In this document: in pieces, positions 50,806 to 63,545 of the stretch
How the letters are laid out: every line of letters starts with the position of its first letter
Position numbering within the stretch: the stretch's first letter is position 1
From: Sternotherus odoratus
Lineage: Eukaryota; Chordata; Testudines; Kinosternidae
Length of the DNA: 64,000 bases
Assembly: GCA_032164245.1 (NCBI GenBank)
Contig: JAVMKO010000004.1
Location: forward strand, 34,387,626-34,451,625
Direction of reading: 5' to 3'
Notes under the pieces: model-generated
The model's database searches: none
The model's input: only the letters and a program-made list of their open reading frames with translations
What the model was told of the DNA's origin: nothing
Translations under genes and position numbers: made by a program

Positions 50806-51645
50806 GTAAGGCATAGTACTAGTCCCACTGTGACTTCACTTGCTCTAAAAATCCACCTGTGCAAATGGTACAGACAGTACATCTCACTGAGTGACTTAAA
50901 ACAATGAAATCTATTGACTATTGGGAAACTGGGATAGTTAAGGGGATTGGTAATGGGATCTGGAGCCTTTTGCTTTCCTGCCAACAGTTTGACTCTAGCC
51001 CAGGCTGTTTGAGACGAAAAGTTGTCATCATCTCATGACTGTTCCCATGTGGCTGTTCTCAGCCCCTTTTTCACCCATTGGCATTTTTGTTGTCTGGTCA
51101 AGGACTAAGTGGATATGAAGACTGAAATACTCTCTCCCCACTAGAGGGGAGCAGTACGAGGAATATTGGTCTGCTGCTGCCTTAGCCATGTTGTTCTATG
51201 GACCAGTCGAGATCCTCCAAGCTGCAGAACCTATAACAGGCACTTAAAAATATATTTTTTAAATAAAATAAATTTTTTAAAAAAGCTATGGGAATCCCCA
51301 TGTCATCTTTAGCTTATTATATAAAAAAAATCTCTTGTAAGCTGTTGGTCAGTGAATTGACCAACCGCTGGTGAATGGGTTGTGACTGTTTCCAAGTATT
51401 TCTAAGAGTTTCTCTGCCCTTTCCTCAGTAAACAAAATTATGAGGCACTAAGAGTTATCCTCACAGTGCATTTTGGGTTGCATACACTGGGGAATGTTTA
51501 AAAGCAAACCTACTTCTGTTTTTATTGAATCATTATAGAACCTTTCAATTTTTCATTTTGCAAAAAACAAGGGTTTATAAAATCTAAATGTCAGGCGTTA
51601 GACTGACCCGAGGGGCTTTTTAAAAAGAACCATAATTATGGTTGA

Positions 51646-51648
51646 CTG

Positions 51649-51700
<52 letters not shown>

Positions 51701-51710
51701 ATATTATAAT
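51646..51710 (+). repeat. TG/TA microsatellite
   Basis: (TG)n followed by (TA)n with one TG interruption and several ATT breaks, just upstream of the CR1 5' end. Confidence 0.95.
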
Positions 51711-53159
51711 GACTGTAATATTATACTTTTTTATTCAACAGTTTTACTACTTTTAGCAATGGATGCAGCACCCCATGCAGCATGTATGATTACCTGCCCT
51801 ATGGGCAGGTGGTGTATATGTGTATTCGGTGCAAGGAGCTCCTGGCCCTGAGACACCATGTACGGGCTTTGGAGACCAGAGTGGTTGAACTGGAAGGGCT
51901 GATGGAGACAGAGAGGAACATAGATGAGACTTTCCAGGACACAATAGGATGGTCCCACTGCTGGTTTGACAGCCTCAATGCTGTTGAGGAAGATGAAAAT
52001 CCCAGGGAAGGAGAGCATCTAAGTGGAGCAGAAGGAAACAATCCCATAGTTGGGACACTTCTTCCAGATGATGTTGTGGTATCCTCTCACACTGAGGACA
52101 CCTCTCTGGCTATGAAAAAGAGAGGTTTTAGTAATGGGTGATTCAATCATTAGAAATGTAGATAGCTTGGTTTGTGTTTCCTGAGAGAACTGCATGGTGA
52201 CTTGCCTGCCTGGTGTGAAGATTGCGGATCTCTAGATGAGACATCTAGACAGACTTATGTGTAGTCCTGGGGAGGAGCTGGTGGTTGTGGTACATGTAGG
52301 TACCAATGACATAGGGAACAATAGGAGAATAGTCCTGGAGGCCAAATTTAGGTTGCTAGGTAAGAGACTGAAGTCCAGAACCTCCCTGGTAGCAATCTCT
52401 GAGATGCTCCCAGTTCCACGCTCAGGACCAGTTAGATAGACTCTGCAATTCTGCCTATATGCGTAGATGAGACGATTGTGTAGGGAGGAGGGATTTATTA
52501 GGATGTATATTTATTATATAGATTTATTAGGAACTCTGGAAGCTTTTGGGAAAGGGGAAACCTATACAGGAAGGATGGGCTCTACCTCAACCAAAATGGA
52601 ACTAGTTCGGTGGCACTTAACATTAAAAAGGTCATAGAGCAGTTTTTAAACCAAGGGCTGGGGGAAAGCCGATAGGTGCAGAGGAACCCATGGTTTAGAC
52701 ATTCCTTAGGGGAGGCTCTATTAATAGAGAATCTCTGTCCTAGTGAGGATAAGAGGATGGAAAATGATGAAATACAGGCAGGTTTGATCAGAAACAGTGA
52801 AATAAGAGAGTCCCATTAAATTACATCATGTAATGGAAGACAGTTAAAAGGAGACAAGTTTTAAAGTGCTTATAGACCAATGCTAGAAGTCTAAATAATA
52901 AAATGGGTGAACTAGAGTGCCTCATATTAAATGTGGATATTGCTATAATAGGCATTACAGAAACAGATAACAGAAACAGATAATCAATGGGATACAGTAA
53001 TACCAGGGTACAAAATATATCGGAAGGACAGAACAAGTCACGTTGGTAGGGGAGTGGCATTATATGTGAAAGAAAACGTAGAATCAAATGAAGAAAAAAT
53101 AGTCCGTGAATCAAACTGTACCATAGGATCTCTATGGATAAAAATGCCATGCTCTAATA

Positions 53160-53489
53160 CCGTGTTTCCCCGAAAGTAAGACGTGCCCCGAAAATAAGAC
53201 CTACTTCCAGTTTTGCCTCTCGCTGTAATATAAGGCCTCCCCTGAAAATAAGGCCTCCCCGATAATAAGGCCTCCCCCGAACATAAGTTTGTCTGGTTAT
53301 GCTGGTTTGTGATGACAACTACTACCGTACTGTATACAGGTAATACATTTCCTTTTTTTTTGTTCAACAATAAATGTGTACCATATTCTTCTTCATGGAA
53401 AAATAAGACATCCCCTGAAAATAAGACCTAGCGCATCTTTGGGAGCAAAAATTAATATAAGACACTGTCTTATTTTCGGGGAAACACGG
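53160..53489. mobile_element. TA-flanked MITE nested in CR1
   Basis: CCGTGTTTCCCCGAAAGTAAG ... CTTATTTTCGGGGAAACACGG with TA on both sides; same family as 45-181 but longer, with extra internal ATAAGGCCTCCCC repeats. It sits inside the CR1 endonuclease region and is therefore younger. Confidence 0.92.
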
Positions 53490-54231
53490 TAATAAGAATA
53501 TAGCGGTAGGGATATATAACCAATCACCTGACCAGAACTGTTGCTCAGGGAGACCAGAGAGACTATTAAAATAAAACACTCAATAAGAATAATGCGGGAT
53601 TTCAATTATCCCCATATTGCCTGGGCACATGTCACCTCAGGACGGGATGTAGAGATAAAGTTTATTGACCCCCTCAATGACTGCTTCTTGGATCAGCTGG
53701 TCCTGTAACCCACCAGAGGAGAGGCAATTCTTGATTTAGTCCGAAGTGGAGCATAGGATCTGGTCCATGAATATAGCTGGACCACTTGGTAATAGTGACC
53801 ATAATATAATTAAATTTAACATTCCTGTGGCAGGAAAAATACCACAGCGGCCCAGCACCATAGCATTTAATTTCAGAAAGGGGAACTACGCAATAATTAG
53901 GAGGTTAGTTAAACAGAAGTTAAATGGTACAGTGCCAAAAGTGAAATCCTTGCAAGCTGCATAGAAACGTTTTAAAGACACTATAATATTGACTCAACTT
54001 AAATGTATACCTCAAATTAAACAACATAGTAAGAAAACCAAATAAAGCCTAAACAACAAAGTAAAAGAAGCAGTGAGAGGCAAAAAGGCATCCTTTTAAA
54101 AGTGGAAGTTAAATCCTAGTGAGGAAAATAGAAAGGAGCATAAACACTGGCAAATGAAATGCAAAAATACAAGTAGGAAGGCCAAAAAATAATTTGAGGA
54201 ACAGTTAGCCAAAGACTCAAAAAGTAATAAC

Positions 54232-54255
54232 TTTTTTTTTTTTTTTTTTTTTTTT
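54232..54255 (+). repeat. Poly-T run (24) inside CR1
   Basis: It interrupts the CR1 reading frame before the RT region. Confidence 0.85.
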
Positions 54256-56689
54256 AAAGTACATCAGAAGTAGGAAGCCTGCTAAACAACCAGTGGTGCC
54301 ACTGGACGATCAAGGTTCTAAAGGAGCACGGAAGGACGAAAAAGCCATTGCGGAGAAACTAAATGAATTCTTTGCATTGGTCTTCACAGCTGAGGAAGTA
54401 AGGGAGATTCCAAAACCTGAGCCATTCTTTAGGTGACAGATGTTAGGACCTGTCCTAGATTGAGGTATCATTAGAGGAGGTTTTGGAACAAATTGTTAAA
54501 TTAAACCAGAGTAAGTCACCAGTTCCAGATGGTATTCACCCAAGAGTTCTGAAAGAACTCAAATGTGGAGTTGCAGGGCTACTAACTGTAGTCTGTAACC
54601 TATCATTTAAATCAGCTTCTGTACCAAATGGCTGGAGGATAGCTAATCTGATGCCAATTTTTAAAAAGGTCTCCATGCGTGATTGCAGGAATTACAGGCC
54701 TATAAGCCTGACTTCAGTACCGGGCAAACTGGTTGAAACTATAATAAAGAACAATATTGTCAGACATGGATAACATAATTTGTTGAGGAAGGGTCAACGT
54801 GGTTTTAGTAACGGGAAATCATGCCTCACCAATCTACTAGAATTCTTTGAAGGGGTAAATAAAAATGTGGACAAAGGGGATCCAGTGAATATAGTGTACT
54901 TAGATTTTCAGAAAGCCTTTGACAAGGTCCTTCACAAAGGCTCTTATGCATAGTAAGCTGCCATGGGATAAGAGGGAAGGTTCTCTCATGGCTTGGTAAC
55001 TGGTTAAAAGATAGGAAAAAAAGGCTTGGTATAAATGGTCAGTTTTCAGAATGGAGAGAAGTAAATAGTGGTGTCCCCGAGGGATCTGTTCTGGGAACAG
55101 TCCTATTCAACATATTCATAAATGATCTGGAAAAAGATGTAATCAGTGAGGTGGTAAAATTTGAAGATGATACAAAATTACTAAAGATAGTTGAGACGCA
55201 GGCAGACTGCAAAGGGGTAGAAAAGGATCTCTCAAAACTGAGTGATTGGGCAACAAAATGGCAGATGAAATTGAATGTTGATTAATTCACATTGGAAAGC
55301 ATAATCCCAACTATACATATAAAATGATGGGGTCTAAATTAGCTGTTACCACTCAAGAAAGAGATCTTGGAGTCATGGATAGTTCTCTGAAAACATCCAC
55401 TCAATGTGCTGCGGTAGTCAAAAAAGCGAACAGAATGCTGGGAATAATTAAGAAAGACATATATAATAGGACAGAAAAGATCATATTGTCTCTATATAAA
55501 TCCATGATACGCCTGCATCTTGAATATTGAGTGCAGATGTGGTTGCTCCTTCTCAAAAAAGATGTGTTGGAATTGGAAAAGGTTCAGGAAAGGGTAACAA
55601 AAACGATTAGGGGTATGGAATGGCTTCTGTATGAGGAGAGATTAATAAGACTGGGACTTGTCAGCTTGGAAAAGAGACCGCTAAGGGGAGATATGATTGA
55701 GGTCTCTAAGATCATAGTGTAGAGAAAGTAGATAAGGAAATGTTGTTTACTCCTTTTCATAACACAAGAGCTAGGGGTCACCAAATGAAATGAATAGCAG
55801 GTTTAAAACAAATAAAAGGAAGTATTTCTTCACGTGGTCAACCTGTGAAACTCCTTGCCAGAGGATATTGTGAAGGCCAAGACCATACAGGATTAAAAAA
55901 AGAACTAGGTAAATTCCTGGAAGATAGGTCCATCAATGGCTATTAGCCAGGATGGGAAGGAATGGTGTCCCTAGCCTCTGTTTTCGAGAAGCTGGGAATG
56001 AGCAACAGGGGGTGGATCATTTAATTACCTGTTCTATTCATTCCCTCTGCGGCACTTGCCACTGTCAGAAAACAGGATACTGGGCTACATGGCTTTTGGT
56101 CTGACCTAGTAGGGCCATTCTTATATTGGATTCTATTTTGACCCATGCATCATGAATGAAATTGTCTGTTAAGATTGTAGAATTGTTATTATGGGGAATG
56201 ATGCATGAACCAGAAAGATCTATACTTGACAATCAGACAATATTTGCAGAGCTGTCTGTCAAATATTCATCTGTTGATTCATGTACAGATTAAATGAAGA
56301 AGATAAATATGGACCTTTGGTGTCATTTTAACAGAGTCATTTTGCAGGCTATAACCATGCTTTAAACTGTTGTAAACAGTTGTAAACTAGCAATCATTCT
56401 TTTTAAAACAAACAAAAGACTCATCACTTTTCCCCCTATTCTGATTTGAAATATCTCAGTCTGAGACCCCATTTGTGGACACTGAGGTCCACATTGCAAA
56501 GGTGTTTCAACCCAGTCTGTACTTGTGCACATGTAACTTTTCTCTGTGACCGTAGGCACTTATTTTATGCATCTTTAAAGGATGATTATCCACTCTTTTT
56601 TAGATCTCTGGATGGAGCATGTGGCATAAGTGCCAAGTATCTTAGTTATTATGCAGACCTCTACTCTTTTGTTGTTGTTTTATGACAAT

Positions 56690-57545
56690 AGTAATACAAC
56701 CAAGACTGGGGGCCCTGTTGTGCTAGACCTTGTACAAACACACAGTGAGAGATTATTCCTGGCCTGTAGAGCTTATGGTTTAAATCAGAGGTAGGCAAAC
56801 TACGGGCCACGTCCAGCCTGCGGGACCATCCTGCCAGCCCTTGAGCTCCTGGCCGGGGAGGCTAGCCTCCGGCCCCTTGCCTGCTGTCCTCCCTCCCCCA
56901 CCGCCTCAGCTCGTCGTGCTGCCAGCGCTCTGGGTGGCGGGGCTGTGAGCTCCTGCCGGGTAGTGTGGCAGCATGGCTGGCTGTGGCATGGCCACCCGTC
57001 CTGGTGCTCTGAGCGGCATGGTTGGGGAGTGGGGTGAGGGGGGGGGGGTCAATAAGGAGCAGGGAGTCCCGGGGGCAGTTGATAGGTGTGAGAGTCCCGG
57101 GGGCCTGTCGGGGTTGGGCGTGTAGATGGGGTCAGGGGACAGGGACCAAGGTTGGATAGGGGTGGAATCCCAGGAGGGAGCGGTTAGGGGCGGTTGGTCC
57201 TGGGAGGGGATGGTCAGAGGACAAGGAGCAGGGAGGAATTGGATGGATCAGAGGTTTTGAGGGGGGAAGTCAGGGGGAAGGAAGTGGGAGGGAGGGGATG
57301 GGGGCGTGGGCCAGTCTGTTTGGGGAGGCACAACTTTCCCTACTCAGCCCTCCATACACTTTTGGAACCCTGATGTGGCCCTCAGACCAAAAAGTTTACC
57401 CACCTCTGGTTTAAGTAGACAAGACAGACAAAGGATAGAAGGAGAAACTGGGGTGCAGTGACTTGCCCAAGGGTCCACAGCAAGTTAGTGGTAGATTCTG
57501 GAATAAAACCCAAATGTCCGGACTCCCAGCTACAGTAAGTTTCAC
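56690..57545 (+). repeat. MIR/CORE-type SINE split by a hAT element
   Basis: The left part (56690-56777: GGGGGCCCTGTTGTGCTAGACCTTGTACAAACAC, TAGAGCTTATG) and right part (57417-57545: AGACAAGACAGACAAAGG, GTGACTTGCCCAAGGGTCCACAG) are consecutive segments of one element, separated by the insertion at 56786-57408. Confidence 0.82.
56786..57408 (+). mobile_element. hAT-type non-autonomous element with G-rich interior
   Basis: CAGAGGTAGGCAAACTACGG and ...AGTTTACCCACCTCTG termini; flanks GTTTAAAT / GTTTAAGT (7 of 8). The interior is G-rich GGGAGTCCCGGGGGCAG-type units. It is the reverse-orientation relative of 11952-12631. Confidence 0.9.
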
Positions 57546-57949
57546 ATAACACAATGTTTTCTATGTCTCTCATGTTAGAATACAATCCTCCAAATTACAA
57601 AACAAATAGAAACAATTTATTTAAAAAATTGGTAAATATAAACGTTGAATCTCTGTTATGATGACATTTGTAAACTGTTATCCTGGAGTGACCTCTGCTG
57701 GAGGAAGATGCAGTCCTGCCCCTGAAGCTGTGTATTTAGTATTTTTCCTCCTCAATTTTTTTAAAAAAAGAATGACTTTTTGGCTTAGAGACTTAAGGGA
57801 AAGGAATTTAAATACCATAAATATATATTTATTTTAATGGTAGTGTCTATATTTCCTGATAATGAATTTTATAGTTTTTGAATGTTCTTTTCAAAGAAAG
57901 TCATTAAGTATCTTTCTGCAGCTTGTAAAATATATTACCTATTCATCAC

Positions 57950-58460
57950 AGATACATAAAAGTGAGAGATGGAAAAGATCTGCCTACATAGTATATAGTC
58001 CAGCCCATTACCTGTGAAGAATTCTGGTACATTTTCTAATGTTTTCTTTTCCCTTATTTTGAAGTCCCAAGCAATGGGCTTGCACCACTTCCCTTAGGAG
58101 ACTGTTCCACAGCCAAGTACATCTCATTTCCTGGAGTGTTTCCTGATATTTAGCCTAAGTTAATCCATTATTTCTTATGTTCCTGTATAACACACTAACT
58201 CTCCTTCCTTGGTGTTTACACTCTTCAGATGTTCATAGGCTGTTACCATGTCCCCTCCATCACCTCATTCATTACTTACCCAAACAATAAATATTTAGCT
58301 CTTTTAATCTTTTCTCCTAAATGGGTCCTTCCAACCTCCTGATAACTTTTGTTGTTGCTCTCTGAACTCCCTCCAATTTGTCAAGAATCTTTTTGGTAAT
58401 GTGGTGCTCAAAATGGAACCCAATATTTTGTGTATATTATAGCAAAAAAAAAGTTGCATA
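57950..58460 (-). mobile_element. Old CR1/L3-like LINE fragment
   Basis: Read on the plus strand, CAGTATATAGTCCAGCCCATTACC-type text, CATGTCCCCTCCATCACCTCATTC and CTCCCTCCAATTTGTCAAGAATCTTT match the antisense 3' half of CR1/L3-type LINEs. Frames are degraded. Confidence 0.6.
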
Positions 58461-58709
58461 AACATGTAGTTAAGACCGCTTAATGCATTCCTAAATCATC
58501 CGAGCAGTTAAAAATCGGAGAATCCTCAGTTAAGATTCTTTCACAATTTTAGAAATAACTGCTACTTTCGTCAATATACTTGCATATGAGTACAAATAAA
58601 AAATGGGAATTCACATAACAACCTTAATTCTGACCACAAAAAATATAAATTCAATTTATAGTATATAGTAGTAGTATTTATTATTTGTATTGAGATATTA
58701 CTTAGAGGC

Positions 58710-58800
58710 TCCAGTTAAGATTCTGCATCCCAGTGCTCTAGGCACTCTACAAATACATTTACGATGGAAAGAGGGTTCCTGCCCTGAAAATCTTACATCT
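58710..58800 (+). repeat. CORE-SINE-like fragment
   Basis: CATCCCAGTGCTCTAGGCACTCTACAAATAC then GTTCCTGCCCTGAAAATCTTACA resembles the left half of the element at 56690. Confidence 0.6.
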
Positions 58801-59746
58801 CAATATATTTATGTGCTTTCAACAAGTTTAAACTGTTTCTCGAGAACACTTCATTCTTCATAAGTATATAGAAAACCTACATAATTTTATCTGTATGCTG
58901 CTTTCATTAGCAGAGAGTAAGCTGTGTGTGATAGGGTAACCCAGTGCTATTGTAGGCTAAGCTGTGCAACTGCACATATTGTTAAGGTTGCTTATGACAT
59001 TTCATTATATACCAGGTTTTTTTAAATGGCTTGTTTATGTGGGGACACTCAGGAAAATTAATCCAAATGAATTAAAAGTGTGACTGAAAAGTGGATTAGT
59101 TAATGCATTAAACTTCTGTGTGGACACCGTCATTTAGAATTAAAGTGGCCTTAATTCAGTTAACATGAATTCACTTCAATTATGAGATATTTAAACATGT
59201 TGGGTTCTTTTAATTTGCCCTTCTGATTTTTGACCCTTTCAGATGCATGGGGGACAGACACATTTTCAAGCTTTGCTTCCAAAAGCGCTAGAAACATACT
59301 TCCTTTTTTAAAAATGAAGCTTGATATTATCACTATTCTCTCACTAGAGACACTCTATTTAAGATTATCACTCTTTAAATAATGGATTTAAGTTAACTTT
59401 TCGTCCCAGCAGTTTCCACATGGGGAAGTTAGAGTATAACATTTTGGCACGCTCTGCAGTTCACACCCTACTGTAATCTGCACCGCGGCACAGGGTAGCT
59501 ATCCTGAGAGGTTGCACAAGGTTACTTTTTGGCAGAGCTGGGACTAGAATGGGGTCTATAACATTGCAAGTCTCATTCACTTAGATCATGCTAGTTTTAT
59601 TTATTATTTCACAATAAATATCTGACCTGTGTGCTTGGTTGTGTTATCTGTAATCACTAGACACCCTCCTTCCTCCGCCCCACACCGCACCCATTAGGAG
59701 CCAGAAAAAGAAACGCAGGAATCCTGATTCACAAAGTTCCTCTATG

Positions 59747-59888
59747 GCAGTCGTTTTCAAACTGTGCCCTGTGGCCCCCCACTATGTCTGTATTTCCAAA
59801 GGAGTCTGCATTTTTATTCAAAATTGTTTAGGGGGTCCACAAATGGAAAAAAAGCAAATGTTAGGGGTCCACAAATTGGAAACCACTG
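59747..59888. mobile_element. hAT-type MITE
   Basis: GCAGTCGTTTTCAAACTGTG and ...GGAAACCACTG termini around GGGGTCCACAAAT repeats. The target duplication is not clear. Confidence 0.65.
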
Positions 59889-62800
59889 ATACACAGTTAA
59901 TTGCTAGACCATATAAGCCGCGGGCAAAGTATGTGTTGCACCCCCCTGTGATGGCTGATTCACATGTAGTAAACAAATAATATTGGAAAGACTTGCATTT
60001 ACTTAAATTGCTATTGGATTACGCCCTATAGCCTCAAGCTTGCAAGGAGCGTCAAGTGGCAAATCCACATGGACTTCAGGGGGTCTATCTGCACAGAGCT
60101 CTTTGCAGGATCTGGGCCTTATTATGAACCCAGTTAACAAAGCCATGGTTTGGGGGCTATAGGAGGTTGGTTGTGCCCTAAATTGTTTAGTAGACTACCA
60201 TTTTAGCATGAACAGCTGCATTCTGAAGTGTTTTATCTCAAACAGACATGTTGTTTAGAAGATAGGCTGTGACATATCCTTGCATATAATGTCTGTTTGT
60301 ATTCCTCTGGGATCATGCTGCCACTCTAATTAATTGGCCACACAGCCTTTTATTAATTCTCTGAAAATTTATAATGGTTTTAAATTAACAACAAAGATAA
60401 GCACTGCACTTTTTTGGAAAACATATGAAATGTTAATTATGTAGCAGCGACATGAATGATATAAACTGTGCTGAATGTTAGAAGATGCTTAGCAACAAAG
60501 GTTTCCAAATATAGCAATTTATTATAAACTTATCCTTCTATGGTTGTCTGTAGCATTTCAACAGGGTGAATATAAATATAGCTTGATTTCTTCAAGAAGT
60601 GGATTCAGTCACATTGTTTACAGTGAAAGGAAGTATTTGCTTTGTAATTTTTAGAATTTATCTTGAACATCCTTGTTCATTACACATAATTTCAGTGTGC
60701 TGATATAAAACACTTGGACCCTGAAAAGATAGCATCATCAGGAAAGGAAGAACAAATGCCTTTGTTTAAACAGTGGGCTACTTGCAATAACATCTAATTG
60801 GTTGCAGTAACTTGCACTGTATTTCTGAGCCTTTTCTGAGGTAGAAGCACTAATTTTGTTTTACATCTGAAAGATTTATAAATTTGGCAGTTTTTTTTAA
60901 AGGTAACGACACAGCCCAGACAAGTGTCGATTTGCTTTGTGAAGTTGGGTGTTGCACTGGTTCACTTAAATTGAGCTTGACTGCTATTTCCTGAAATGTT
61001 GTAGAAATAAGAAATCTGGTCAGATTATCAGTGATGTAACTCTCATAGCTCTACTGAAGCCAGTTGAGTTTACACTAGCTGAGGAGGCGGCCTTTTGTCT
61101 TTTAAATAAACATTTTCAGAATAATTTAGTTTAGGAACCATGATGCTCAATCCTCTCATCTATTCTTTAAACTTCAGTGAACAATTCACTTATGATGCAG
61201 AATCTCTAATATATAATTTACGATCGTGAAATGAGCATGAAAGTTGCATTATTTGAGGGGTCTGTCTTTACAGCATGTTTTGCCAGGCCCATGAAACTTT
61301 TAGCTGTTAACTCCCTGCATCACTGTCCTGTAGCCCAAACTTTGATTTATGTCCCATCCACCCTTCCCTCATCCCCTCCAGAAGAACCTGACTCTTGTCT
61401 GCCATCCCCATATCCCCTCTTCGTTAGGGTGAATGAACAATACAATTTCAGTTTTTATAAATAAATAGGAAAATCCTATGCCTGTGAGACCAAGGAATGT
61501 CCCTGTTTACAGGATCTTTGTTTTGTCTTGGCTTTTGTAACTTACCCAGGTAAACAAAGCAGCAGGGCCCGCTAAGGGTGCTTACCCTGTGGTCCCACGT
61601 GCCAATGTTGCCGATCCCTGTATTATTGAGTAGTGTAGTCTCATGCACATACACACGTGGTTATGTGGGGAGAGGGAAATGTTACAAACCTATTTATCTT
61701 TATAGGGTCACGTACATTTTCTGGGGTTATATGGAGTCAGGACATCAAAACCAAAGCTGAATTTGTATGAAACAGTGGAAGACAATTTTATTCAGAAATA
61801 ACAGAACATAGAATTCTGAAACTTTAAGTGATGAAATCCAGATATGATGTAGAGGTACAACTACACATTTGTTATTTGATTATAATAACTGAGTCCCAAA
61901 AATTCTCTCTCTCCTATCTCTTTTACTCTCCTTCCCTCCACCCCACTTCCAACCCCTTTATTTGAAAGTGCATTTTTGAAGCATAGCTAGGAATGTGATA
62001 TTGAACGAGGATGACTTCTGCTTACATAATACTTTATACATTCATTAATTTACTGGGTAATGGTCTCAAGTGAATCTTGTTACAATCTTCAGGGCTCACG
62101 AGTGTTTTAAATCACAGTAATGTCATGTAATTTCCAAATGAAATCACTAACCCCAAATCTTTTTTAAAGTGAAGCAAACAACATAATTTGCCATCCTAAT
62201 AGGATATGTACAAATGCATGCTTGCTTTCCATGCATGCCCTCAAAGCAGAATGCTGTAACATATGTTTTTGGGTTGTTTTTAAGAATGCTAATTCACAGT
62301 GTTTGCTTCTATGCAGAAATGGTTACATCTGGATATTAAAGTGTGGCTAGAGGGAGTGTGCTTAAGACTGAATGGAATGTGTTGACCTTGCATTTGTCTG
62401 TGGAATCACTTGTGCTTTATTTCTTTCCTTCATCTCGTGGAACAGAGGAACAGGCAGAATTACTTTCAGAATTACGAATTAGTTGAAACTGTTTTTAGTT
62501 GTTTTTCCAAGATTTCCTGTATAACCACCCACTCTCACACACTTTATTTGTTATGGGTCTTGGGTCAGGGGACCTTCTTTTTGGTTCTGTGTATGTGCAG
62601 AGCCTAGCACAACAAGTAAAGTAAGGCTCTTCTGTGATAAAGTGGATCCATTGACTTTAATGGGATCATTCACAGAATAAAATGGCAACCAACATGGCTA
62701 ACAGTATCCGAATCTGACCCACTGTTTGTAATGGCAGATTTCAGGAAAACAGATACTCTGCTTTATACAAAATCCATACCCTTTAAGGCAGTGAATGGAG

Positions 62801-63409
62801 TTTTGATTGGTAAACTTGTTTATAGTGGAGAGGGTATAAAAGTCCAAATGTATTATAATGTATATTTTTGTAGTTTTTTTTAAATTTCAGTGTCTGATTC
62901 TAGTTTTGTGTCATACTCTGAATTCTATTCTGTGGATGGTCTAGTGCTTTTTGCAGCCAGGGCTTTTGGAACTGACCATTTTTGTAAACCTTTTCTGATC
63001 ATCACTTAACTTAAAACTTTTGTATCCAAAACTAATTTTCAAGTAGTTGTACATTGGAATTGTAAACTTCTGTGTTGTGTATAGTTGTGGGTTGAATGCT
63101 GAGTAATTTACTTAAACCCTTATGTATTTCTCTGTTTTGGTCAATTTCTCATTCTTGACCACTCATATTTATCTGAGCAAAAAATAAAATGTATATGCAC
63201 AAAAATATAGTTCATATTTTCTCCCAAGTATCACAAACTCCTCTACAAAGTTTAATTAAGCATCACAGTACCCCAGGTCGTCGTCATCTTGATCCTCAGA
63301 TATGTCCAGACCAGATCAGGTCTGGACTGAGGTAGTCAGTACCCCTCTGAGGTAGGCATGATGGTGAAGCTTGCTTCAGTAGCCAATTTTTCTCTTTAAG
63401 AACCACACC

Positions 63410-63545
63410 GAGTGCCTTAAAGACTAACTAAAGTATTGAAGCATAAGCTTTTGTGGGCTGATACCCACTTCGTCGGATGTTAGTCTTTAAGGTGCCACAG
63501 GACTCTTTGTTACCTCTGTTATTCCAGACTAACATGGCTACCTCT
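63410..63545 (-). mobile_element. Fold-back turtle SINE, minus orientation
   Basis: On the minus strand, head AATCAGAGAGGTAGCCATGTTAGTCTGG runs to CCTTAAAGACTAAC, then switches to the complement of the tail (CGACGAAGTGGGTATC ... AAAGCTTATGCTTC ... CTTTAGTTAGTCTTTAAGGCACTC). Arms overlap across the ...TTAAAGACTAAC segment. No clear target duplication. Confidence 0.8.

Larger units (their letters stand above)
51725..56140 (+). mobile_element. Near full-length but decayed CR1 LINE
   Basis: In order: ORF1-like frame (51782-52141, coiled-coil segment RALETRVVELEGLMETER), esterase-type segment LVVVVHVGTNDIG (near 52280), endonuclease pieces ARSLNNKMGELECLI and ITETDN (about 52875-52985) and DFNYPHIAWAHVTSGRD (about 53600), reverse transcriptase pieces QSKSPVPDGIHPRVLKEL, NYRPISLTSVPGKLVETI, YLDFQKAFDKV and FEDDTKL (54483-55190), then the C-terminal region (to 55720) and 3' UTR ending near TTGGATTCTATTTT. 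Many stops and frameshifts; interrupted by a MITE at 53160-53489. Not functional. Confidence 0.92.

Noticed and set aside
51782..52439. Open frames of 119 and 67 residues as possible genes
   Set aside because: Their order and motifs (coiled coil, HVGTND) are those of CR1 ORF1; the frames are broken and part of the LINE.
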